DNA of 64,000 nt from Oceanicola sp. D3 (GTDB lineage Bacteria; Pseudomonadota; Alphaproteobacteria; Rhodobacterales; Rhodobacteraceae), in NCBI RefSeq assembly GCF_006351965.1, contig NZ_CP040932.1, positions 1,612,001-1,676,000 of the forward strand, given 5' to 3'. The notes under the pieces were generated by a model. The model was not told where the DNA came from, did not search any database, and saw only the letters and a program-made list of their open reading frames with translations. Below, piece after piece: positions 57,763 through 64,000 of the stretch (within the stretch, counting starts at the first letter, position 1; the number at the start of each line of letters is the position of its first letter). The translations under genes were made by a program, and so were the position numbers.

Positions 57763-57951
57763 ATGTCGGCTCCCGACACCAACATCGAGAAGCAAACCAA
57801 AAACCATTCTGCCCCGCTGCTGGGCATCGGCGCTGCCGTGCTGGTGGGCGTTCTGGCCATCGCAGCTTGGCTCACCTGGTCTGCCGACGAAGGAAACACG
57901 CCGCGCAATGCCACCCCCGAAGGCGGCGTCGTCGCACCCGCAGCCGACTGA
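57763..57951 (+). CDS. Small single-pass membrane protein
   Basis: A 62-residue protein: a polar N-terminus (MSAPDTNIEKQTKNHSA), one membrane helix (PLLGIGAAVLVGVLAIAAWL, residues 18-37) and an acidic, Ala/Pro-rich tail. GAGAGGAAACCCC before the ATG is a good ribosome-binding site, which supports it as real. No family is recognised. It lies between divergent pepN and glcB, 128 bases ahead of glcB. Confidence 0.65.
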   Translation: MSAPDTNIEKQTKNHSAPLLGIGAAVLVGVLAIAAWLTWSADEGNTPRNATPEGGVVAPAAD

Positions 57952-58079
57952 CCCTGCCCGTCCCGTTCTCGGATCGCGCTGCGAAATGGGCTGGGCCAGA
58001 TTGCGACACCCTCGCATTTGGCCTAGTCTGACATCCGCGGCAGAGCCGAAGCCGCAGATTTGAGAACAGGGACAATTAC

Positions 58080-60254
58080 ATGACCGACCGCATTGAGAAA
58101 GCCGGGCTGCAGTGGACTGCAGACCTGGCCGCTTTCGTGGAAAACGAGGCTGTGCCGGGCACAGGCGTAGAGGCCGAGGCGGTCTGGGCCGCGATGGCTG
58201 CGCTGGTCAAGGCCTTTGGCCCCAAGAACGCCGCGCTGCTGGCCAAGCGGCAGGAACTTCAGGAGAAAATCGACGCCTTCCACATGGCCAATCGGGGTGC
58301 GCCCGATATGGAGGCCTATAAGGCGATGCTCACCGAGATCGGCTATCTCGTGGAAGAGCCCGAGGAGGTTTCGGTGGAGCCCGAAGGGATCGACCCCGAG
58401 ATTTCGTCGGTCTGCGCCCCGCAACTGGTGGTGCCAATCACCAACGCCCGCTTTGCGCTCAATGCCGCCAACGCCCGCTGGGGTTCGCTCTATGATGCGC
58501 TTTACGGCACCAACGCGATGGGCTCGCTGCCGCCTGCTGGCGGCTATGACGAGGCCCGTGGCAAAGAGGTTGTGGCTTGGGCCAAGGCGCATCTCGACAA
58601 GGTGCTGCCGCTGAAAAAGGGCAGCTGGGCCGAGGTCTCGACCATGGCACCGGGCGGGCAGGGCAAGCTGATGGTGATTGCCGGCAAAAACTCCACCGAG
58701 CTGGCCGACCCCGACCAATACGCAGGCTGCAACCGCGACGAGAAGGGCAAGCTGACGGATATCTACTTCCGCGCCAACGGCCTGCACATCGTTATGTTCA
58801 TCGACCGCGCCGACCCCATCGGCAAGGCCGACCCTGCGGGCATTGCCGATATCTTCCTTGAGGCCGCCGCCTCGACGATCATGGACATGGAAGATTCCGT
58901 GGCCGTGGTGGACGCAGATGACAAGCTGCTGGCCTATCGCAACTGGCTCGGCCTGATGAAGGGCGATCTGACGGCGCCGGTGGGCGAGGGCGAAAACGCC
59001 TATATCCGCGAGCTGAACCCCGACATCGGCTTTGAAAGCAAGGCGGGCCGCCCCGCGCTGCTGAAGGGCCGCTCGCTGATGCTGGTGCGCAATGTCGATC
59101 TGCTGATGTATACCGACGCGGTGCTGGACCCAGAGGGCAACCGCGTGCCCGAGGGGCTGCTCGATGCGCTCATCACCCCGCTCTGCGCCATGCATGACAT
59201 CATGGGAGCCGACAAGGAGCGCCCGCGCAACTCGCCCAAGGGCTCGATCTATATCGTGAAGCCCAAGATGCACGGCCCCGAAGAGGTGGCCTTCGTCTGC
59301 CAGACCTTCGAGGCGGTCGAAACCGTGCTGGGCCTGCGCAAGAACACCATCAAGATCGGCATCATGGACGAGGAGCGCCGCACCTCGGCCAACCTCAAGG
59401 CCTGTATCGCCGCCGCGGCGGGCCGGATTGCCTTCGTCAACACCGGCTTCCTTGATCGCACCGGCGACGAGATCCACACCTCCATCGAGGCCGGGCCGAT
59501 GGTGCCCAAGGGGCGGATGAAGTCCGCCACATGGCTTCAGGCCTATGAAGATCGCAACGTCGACATCGCGCTGCAATGCGGGCTGAAGGGGCGGGCACAG
59601 ATCGGCAAGGGCATGTGGGCCATGACCGACGACATGGCCGGGATGCTGGAGCAGAAGAAGGGCCACCTGATGCAGGGCGGCACCTGCGCCTGGGTGCCAT
59701 CGCCCACCGCCGCCGTGCTGCACGCGACCCATTATCACGAGACCGACGTGTTTACCCGGCTTTATGAGATTTCCGAGCAGTCTAAGGGGCAGCTTCGCAA
59801 TCCGCTCGACGAGCTGCTGACAATTCCGCTGCAAGAGGGCGAGCTGCCGGGAGACGAGATCCGGACCGAGCTGGAGAACAACTGCCAGAGCCTATTGGGA
59901 TATGTTGTACGTTGGGTCGATCAGGGGGTTGGCTGCTCGAAAGTGCCCGATGTGCATGACGTGCCGCTGATGGAAGACCGAGCTACTCTGCGCATTTCCG
60001 CGCAGGCCCTGGCCAATTGGATGCTGCATGACGTGGTGAGCCAGGATCAGGTGCTTGAGGCACTCAAGAAGATGGCCGCGGTGGTCGATCAGCAAAACGC
60101 GGGCGATCCGGCCTATCAGCCGATGGCACCGGGGTTTGACGGCGTGGCCTTTCAGGCTGCCTGCGACCTTGTGTTCAAAGGCCGCGACGAGCCCTCGGGC
60201 TACACCCAAAACATCCTTCAGGCCCGCCGGATCGAGGCAAAGGCCAAGGGCTGA
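58080..60254 (+). CDS. glcB: Malate synthase G
   Basis: A 724-residue enzyme of isoform G. It has STIMDMEDSVAVVDADDK, LMLVRNVDLLMYTDAV, IKIGIMDEERRTSANLKACI (catalytic Arg and acetyl-CoA region) and GGTCAWVPSPTAAVLHATHYH. It condenses glyoxylate and acetyl-CoA to malate in the cytoplasm. No isocitrate lyase or glycolate operon gene is adjacent. The leader has the site AGGGACAATTAC before the ATG. Confidence 0.96.
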   Translation: MTDRIEKAGLQWTADLAAFVENEAVPGTGVEAEAVWAAMAALVKAFGPKNAALLAKRQELQEKIDAFHMANRGAPDMEAYKAMLTEIGYLVEEPEEVSVEPEGIDPEISSVCAPQLVVPITNARFALNAANARWGSLYDALYGTNAMGSLPPAGGYDEARGKEVVAWAKAHLDKVLPLKKGSWAEVSTMAPGGQGKLMVIAGKNSTELADPDQYAGCNRDEKGKLTDIYFRANGLHIVMFIDRADPIGKADPAGIADIFLEAAASTIMDMEDSVAVVDADDKLLAYRNWLGLMKGDLTAPVGEGENAYIRELNPDIGFESKAGRPALLKGRSLMLVRNVDLLMYTDAVLDPEGNRVPEGLLDALITPLCAMHDIMGADKERPRNSPKGSIYIVKPKMHGPEEVAFVCQTFEAVETVLGLRKNTIKIGIMDEERRTSANLKACIAAAAGRIAFVNTGFLDRTGDEIHTSIEAGPMVPKGRMKSATWLQAYEDRNVDIALQCGLKGRAQIGKGMWAMTDDMAGMLEQKKGHLMQGGTCAWVPSPTAAVLHATHYHETDVFTRLYEISEQSKGQLRNPLDELLTIPLQEGELPGDEIRTELENNCQSLLGYVVRWVDQGVGCSKVPDVHDVPLMEDRATLRISAQALANWMLHDVVSQDQVLEALKKMAAVVDQQNAGDPAYQPMAPGFDGVAFQAACDLVFKGRDEPSGYTQNILQARRIEAKAKG

Positions 60255-60576
60255 CGCGCTAAGGCCGAAGGCACGAAAAAGGGCGCGCGGGGGTAAGCCG
60301 CGCGCCAGTTGGGAGACAACCGGAGAGGTTGAGTCGGGGGTGCGAGCCTGCCGGGTGGCTCGGGACAAAAAGGGCCGGGCCGCCGCGCGGCAGGCATCTC
60401 TATAATTAAGTTATTTCAACGCATTAGGCCGTCCGGCCGAGCGAGGCGCGGGGCCCATTGCGGCTGCCTGCTTCTCGGGGCGCGGCTGGGCGTGCTGGCC
60501 ACGGATGACCGTGCCCCCTTTTGGGCTGATGGCTTTCACCCGCGTAGCGCTTGGGCCATCTGCGCCGTAGCGCAGA
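60255..60576. other. Gene-free stretch after glcB with a GC hairpin
   Basis: GGCGCGCGG (60283-60291) pairs with CCGCGCGCC (60299-60307); the A run at 60277-60281 makes it terminator-like only on the minus strand, although no minus-strand gene ends just upstream of it other than the repeat-protein transcript. An AT-rich patch follows (near 60400-60420). The open frames here lack a ribosome-binding site and a credible composition. Confidence 0.5.
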
Positions 60577-60612
60577 GAAAAAAGGCGCACGGATCGCGGT
60601 GATCCGTGCGCC
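60577..60612 (-). terminator. Rho-independent terminator of the 59-residue-repeat protein gene
   Basis: GGCGCACGGATC (60584-60595) pairs perfectly with GATCCGTGCGCC (60601-60612) around a 5-base loop. The seven A at 60577-60583 become a U run on the minus strand. It lies 34 bases after the stop of the repeat protein. Confidence 0.95.
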
Positions 60613-60645
60613 CCCGGGGAGAACCTTCAATGGCCGGTGGGCCGC

Positions 60646-61206
60646 TTAGCTGCCGAAGGCCGGGTTGTTCAGGATGTAGGCACGCTGGGCTTGGTCGCCA
60701 TCATCCAGAGCGGCCAGACCGATCAGCTGATCCACCGAGTAAAGGCCCGGCTCGACGCCAACCGAAGCTGCCAGCTTGCTCGCAGCAGCGCTGCCCTCGA
60801 CGACCGACTTGGAAGACAGGCCAGCGCTGGCACCCTCGGGGTTTTCGAGGATGTACTGACGCTGGGCGTTGTCGCCATCATCCAGAGCGGCCAGACCGAT
60901 CAGCTGGTCCACCGAGTAGAGGCCCGGCTCGACGCCAACGGAAGCCGCCAGCTTGTCTGCACCAGCGCCGCCACCGACGACGGATTTGGACGAAACGCCA
61001 GCGCTCGCGCCTTCGGGGTTGTCGAGGATGTACTGACGCTGCGCGTTGTCGCCTTCATCAAGGCCTTTCAGCTGGATCAGCTGCTCGATGGAGTAAACGC
61101 CGGGCTCAACACCGACCGAGCCGGAGAGCGAGGCGTTGTCGGCAAAGGCGGGGGCAGTGATGGCAGCTGCGGCCAGGGCGAGGATGGAAGTTTTGGTAAA
61201 AGTCAT
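60646..61206 (-). CDS. Secreted protein made of three 59-residue repeats, function unknown
   Basis: A 186-residue protein. The signal peptide ends at PAFA (residue 22). Then come two complete 59-residue repeats (27-85 and 86-144) and a shortened third (145-186). Consensus pieces are SVGVEPGLYSVDQLIGLAAL, then DDGDNAQRQYILENPEGASA and SSKSVV. The second and third units are nearly identical, also at DNA level, so the duplication is recent or kept alike. From memory, single-unit relatives with SVGVxPGxYS occur as small exported proteins in roseobacters. It has no cysteine and no catalytic motif. Strong ribosome-binding site AAGGAGACACATC and strong terminator suggest high expression. Confidence 0.85.
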   Translation of the reverse strand: MTFTKTSILALAAAAITAPAFADNASLSGSVGVEPGVYSIEQLIQLKGLDEGDNAQRQYILDNPEGASAGVSSKSVVGGGAGADKLAASVGVEPGLYSVDQLIGLAALDDGDNAQRQYILENPEGASAGLSSKSVVEGSAAASKLAASVGVEPGLYSVDQLIGLAALDDGDQAQRAYILNNPAFGS

Positions 61207-61800
61207 GATGTGTCTCCTTAGGATATCACGTAGGTGATTGCCCGTTCTCGGGCGGTTATGGTTGCGGCCCCGAGGGGCGGTTGCGGTGGTGCCGGCGAAG
61301 CGCCCTCTGTTTGAAAGCGCCGATGCTCGCTGGCGGTGGTTATGAGATGGGTCATCCAAGCCGCTGGAAGAACGGCAAAAGATGCCGCCCTCCCTGTGCA
61401 CATCTGCGCATCACAAGAGTTTGAGCGGCTCTTGTCTTGGGTGGGGGGCAACGCAGAGGCGCTGGGCCTGAGCAGATTGGCGATTGTCCTGTGACATAGC
61501 CGGAGCGAGGTTGCCCTTGTGTCAGCCGGTGCACCTTGCGGCAAAACGCGTTCACCGCCGTTCACGCGGGCGTGTGTGCGAAGGTTTCAGCCCCGTCGCG
61601 CGGGCGTGAGTTTCCGGCGCCTTTTGCGTCACGGCGCTGTGGGGAATGTTGCAGGATTAGCGGGCACCGGGGCCAAAATCTGCCGCGCGCTTATGCAGGT
61701 TGGGGCAGAGGGGCTGTGCGCGGCTGAGTCATATACACGGCTTTAAGCTCCGATCGTGCAAAGCTATGATCGCGGCAAGGCTTATGGCAGGATCACGCTC
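61207..61800. other. Gene-free stretch between divergent repeat-protein and hydrolase genes
   Basis: This 594-base gap contains only short frames without ribosome-binding sites. CAAGAG/CTCTTG form a small inverted repeat near 61413-61433, and a GAGTC (GANTC) site lies about 70 bases before the hydrolase ATG. It must hold the promoters of both divergent genes. It is long for this compact genome, so a small RNA or a decayed gene is possible, but I see no direct sign of either. Confidence 0.5.
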
Positions 61801-62580
61801 ATGAAACGTCCCATCGTCGGTATCATCTGCAACTCGCATCTCTTGAACGACCAATACCCGGTTCATGCGGGCGGCACGATGAACTCCGCTGCCGTGGCGC
61901 AGGTGACAGGTGCGATGCCCGTGCTGATCCCCGCCGATCCGCGCTTCGTGAGCGTGCCCGAGCTGATGGAGATGTGCGATGGCTTCGTCTTTCCCGGCGG
62001 GCGGCCCAATGTGCACCCGGAAGAATACGGCGAGGCGGAGACAGAGGCGCATGGCGCGTTTGACCGGGCCCGCGATGCAATTGCCCTGCCGCTGATCCGC
62101 GCCTGCGTTGAAAACGGCCAGCCCTTCCTCGGCATCTGCCGTGGATTTCAGGAGGTGGCGGTGGCCATGGGCAGCACGTTGCACCCCGAGATTCGTGAGT
62201 TGCCGGGCCGGATGAACCACCGGATGCCGCCCGATGGCACGCTGGAAGAGAAGTTTGCCCTCCGCCACAAGGTGACGCTCACCGAGGGCAGCCAGTTTCA
62301 CGAGGTATTCGGCGCGACCGAGGTGATGACCAACACGCTCCACGGGCAGGGCATCAAAAACCCCGGCCCGCGCATCCAGATTGAAGGCACCGCACCCGAT
62401 GGCACGCCCGAGGCGATCACCGTGCGCGATGCGCCGGGCTTCACGCTGTCGGTCCAGTGGCACCCCGAATACAACGCCGCCGAAGACCCGGTGAGCCGCC
62501 CGCTCTTTGAGGCCTTCGGCGTCGCGGTGCGCGAATGGAAGGCCCGTGGTGCGCGGCCCGGGCTGAAGAGCGTGGGCTGA
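61801..62580 (+). CDS. Gamma-glutamyl-gamma-aminobutyrate hydrolase family (peptidase C26, PuuD-like)
   Basis: A 259-residue class-I glutamine-amidotransferase-like hydrolase. The nucleophile is Cys113 in LGICRGFQE, the histidine is in QWHPEYN near 220, and FPGGRPNVHPEEY is the family loop. Relatives free GABA or other amines from gamma-glutamyl conjugates in putrescine and ethanolamine-type pathways. No partner puu or ipu gene is adjacent. ATG 61801 gives the normal N-terminus MKRPIVGI; a GTG at 61756 is less likely. Confidence 0.9.
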   Translation: MKRPIVGIICNSHLLNDQYPVHAGGTMNSAAVAQVTGAMPVLIPADPRFVSVPELMEMCDGFVFPGGRPNVHPEEYGEAETEAHGAFDRARDAIALPLIRACVENGQPFLGICRGFQEVAVAMGSTLHPEIRELPGRMNHRMPPDGTLEEKFALRHKVTLTEGSQFHEVFGATEVMTNTLHGQGIKNPGPRIQIEGTAPDGTPEAITVRDAPGFTLSVQWHPEYNAAEDPVSRPLFEAFGVAVREWKARGARPGLKSVG

Positions 62581-62651
62581 GCTTTTCGCCGATCTGCCGG
62601 GGGCCGGAGTTTGGCCCACCCGGCGAACGGCCACCTAAAAGGGCAAACGTG

Positions 62652-63140
62652 ATGCAAGGACCATCAGGAAAGACTGGCTGGCGCGCGGCGCTGAGTTGGC
62701 TCGACATGCCGCCTCTTTGGCTGGCGCTCTTCATCGCGCTCGCGTGGGTTCAGGCCAGCCGCTTTCCGGGGCTTACATGGTCGCACCCGGTCACCGACCT
62801 GCTGGGCGGGCTGCTTGTGGGCGGCGGGCTTTTGTTGCTGGCGCTGTCCTCCATGGAGTTTCGCCGCGCAAAGACCTCGATCATCCCCCACCGCGAGGCT
62901 GAGGCGCTGATCACCAGTGGCGTCTACGGGCGCTCGCGCAACCCTATCTACCTTGGCGACGCAATGATCCTTTCTGGGTTCTGCGCCTTTTGGGGGGCCT
63001 GGCTTGCCCTCGTGGTGCTCTTGCCGCTGTTCGTCTGGGTCATCACCGACAGGTTCATTGCCCCGGAGGAGGCCCGGCTGCGCCGCGCGTTTGGCCCGCA
63101 ATTCGAGGCCTGGGCCGCGCGGGTGAGGCGCTGGGCCTAG
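62652..63140 (+). CDS. Isoprenylcysteine carboxyl methyltransferase-like membrane protein
   Basis: A 162-residue protein with three or four membrane helices. The C-terminal SAM-binding motif of the ICMT/PEMT group is present: GVYGRSRNPIYLGDAMI and then RFIAPEEARLRRAFGPQFEAW. Members methylate small thiols, lipids or isoprenoid acids; the substrate here is unknown. ATG 62652 is 72 bases after the hydrolase gene. pntA starts 116 bases downstream. Confidence 0.86.
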   Translation: MQGPSGKTGWRAALSWLDMPPLWLALFIALAWVQASRFPGLTWSHPVTDLLGGLLVGGGLLLLALSSMEFRRAKTSIIPHREAEALITSGVYGRSRNPIYLGDAMILSGFCAFWGAWLALVVLLPLFVWVITDRFIAPEEARLRRAFGPQFEAWAARVRRWA

Positions 63141-63256
63141 ACTTTTGTGTGGCCTGTTCCGGTTCTGGTTGTAACAAAATTACGCAAGGTGATAGGTAGG
63201 AGCCGCTGCCAGCCTGCGCCGAACGCGCGGAACACAAAGGGAAGGGGGACCATCCG

Positions 63257-64000
63257 TTGAAAATCGGAACGCCCAAGGAAGTTCTCAAAGGCGAGAACCG
63301 TGTGGCCATGACGCCGGATTCGGCCACTCAATTGCAAAAACTCGGGCATGATTGCCTGATCGAAGCCGGCGCCGGTGCCGCTGCGGGCTTCTCGGACCAA
63401 GCCTATGAAGCGGCCGGCGTGACGGTGGTGAAAACCGCTGCTGCGCTGTGGAAAGAGGCCGATGTGATCGCCAAGGTCCGCGTGCCCACCGATGCCGAGG
63501 CCAAACGGCTGAAGAAGGGCCAGACGCTGATCAGCTTCTTCGCCCCGGCCGAAAACGAGCTTCAGATGGCTGCGCTCGCCGATAAGGGCGCAACCGTTGT
63601 GGCGATGGAGATGGTGCCCCGCATCAGCCGCGCCCAGAAGATGGATGCGCTCAGCTCGATGGCCAATATCGCGGGCTACCGCGCGGTGATCGAAGCGGGC
63701 AACAACTTTGGCCGCTTCTTTACCGGGCAGGTCACGGCGGCGGGCAAGGTGCCCCCGGCGAAGGTGCTCGTAGTTGGGGCTGGCGTGGCCGGTCTGGCCG
63801 CGATTGGCACCTCCACCAGCCTCGGCGCGATCACCTACGCCTTCGACGTGCGGCCCGAAGTGGCCGAGCAGATCGAATCGATGGGCGCGGAGTTCGTCTT
63901 CCTTGATTTCGACGAAGAGGCACAGGACGGTGCGGCAACGGGCGGCTACGCGGCCCCCTCCAGCCCCGAGTTCCGGGAAAAGCAGCTGGAGAAATTCCGC
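63257..64000 (+). CDS. pntA: NAD(P) transhydrogenase subunit alpha PntA, C-terminus beyond window
   Basis: The first 248 residues are visible and uninterrupted: KIGTPKEVLKGENRVAMTPD at the start, SMANIAGYRAVIEAGNNFGR, and the NAD-binding loop VLVVGAGVAGLAAIGTSTSL with the acidic partner in FDVRPEVAEQ. The complete enzyme couples the proton gradient to hydride transfer from NADH to NADP+. No ATG fits; TTG 63257 after AAGGGGGACC begins the family N-terminus exactly. pntB should follow outside the window. Confidence 0.93.
   Translation, partial: MKIGTPKEVLKGENRVAMTPDSATQLQKLGHDCLIEAGAGAAAGFSDQAYEAAGVTVVKTAAALWKEADVIAKVRVPTDAEAKRLKKGQTLISFFAPAENELQMAALADKGATVVAMEMVPRISRAQKMDALSSMANIAGYRAVIEAGNNFGRFFTGQVTAAGKVPPAKVLVVGAGVAGLAAIGTSTSLGAITYAFDVRPEVAEQIESMGAEFVFLDFDEEAQDGAATGGYAAPSSPEFREKQLEKFR

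Noticed and set aside
60283-60307. Terminator of glcB
   Set aside because: The GC hairpin has no U run on the plus strand; its A run is on the wrong side, so it is not a normal terminator for glcB.
60424-60630. 68-codon minus-strand frame after the repeat-protein terminator
   Set aside because: It overlaps the terminator hairpin, has no credible start and a random Arg/Pro-rich composition.
61519-61746. 75-codon plus-strand frame in the 594-base gap
   Set aside because: No ribosome-binding site and Arg/Pro-rich composition typical of random frames in GC-rich DNA.

Overview
This 64 kb window is GC-rich (roughly two thirds G+C by eye), densely coding, chromosomal DNA of an alphaproteobacterium. 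It most resembles the Rhodobacteraceae/roseobacter group. The reasons are a division cluster carrying two DUF2484 genes, an FtsZ with a very long Ala/Pro/Gln linker and an IPAFLRRQ-type tail, an aerobic CobS/CobT cobaltochelatase, a paaABCDE phenylacetyl-CoA epoxidase operon, and families of short palindromic intergenic repeats. I saw no rRNA, tRNA, CRISPR array, prophage or insertion sequence.

Layout. 1-4.8 kb, minus strand: an AEC transporter cut by the window edge, a bactofilin overlapping an M23 peptidase, a DUF455 ferritin-like protein and a Bcp peroxiredoxin. 4.9-13.5 kb, plus strand: a giant AsmA-like envelope protein, queA, an MFS transporter, a DUF924 protein and lpd. 13.6-18.6 kb: the phenylacetate operon (thiolase, paaA, B, C, D, E) behind two long inverted repeats that look like operators. 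18.6-20.5 kb, minus strand: a di-heme peroxidase overlapping a DUF6151 gene. 20.8-38.2 kb: a division and cell-wall cluster, ftsW-murG-murC-(APC permease, two DUF2484 proteins, a small membrane protein, a large Ala-repeat protein)-murB-ddl-ftsQ-ftsA-ftsZ-lpxC-bamD-recN. 38.2-46.6 kb: two paralogous small secreted proteins, an FAD-linked oxidase, a ClC channel, DUF427, an M24 aminopeptidase and cobT. 46.8-54 kb: an FMN reductase, three small secreted proteins, cobS, an IalB-like secreted protein, a J-domain protein, BolA, DUF4177 and gatB. 54.2-64 kb: a lytic transglycosylase, pepN, glcB, a secreted protein made of three 59-residue repeats, a class-I glutamine-amidotransferase-like hydrolase, an ICMT-like methyltransferase and the start of pntA.

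How it works together: most of the window is housekeeping. Lipid II synthesis (murG, murC, murB, ddl), the divisome (ftsW, ftsQ, ftsA, ftsZ), the first committed lipid A step (lpxC), outer-membrane assembly (bamD) and DNA repair (recN) form one co-directional block. PaaABCDE oxidises phenylacetyl-CoA, and the thiolase releases acetyl-CoA at the end of that pathway; malate synthase G could help assimilate C2 units.

The least explained material is: (1) the Ala-repeat protein inserted before murB, with a perfect 16-bp inverted repeat and a GCC/GAC triplet tract inside its reading frame; (2) the 59-residue repeat secreted protein; (3) at least three separate families of intergenic palindromic repeats, one a composite of about 32-bp GC palindromes plus a fixed AT-rich tail; (4) a 139-bp segment bounded by 20-bp terminal inverted repeats; and (5) three TGTGCA boxes at exact 11-bp spacing. 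No obvious defence or biosynthetic island is present.
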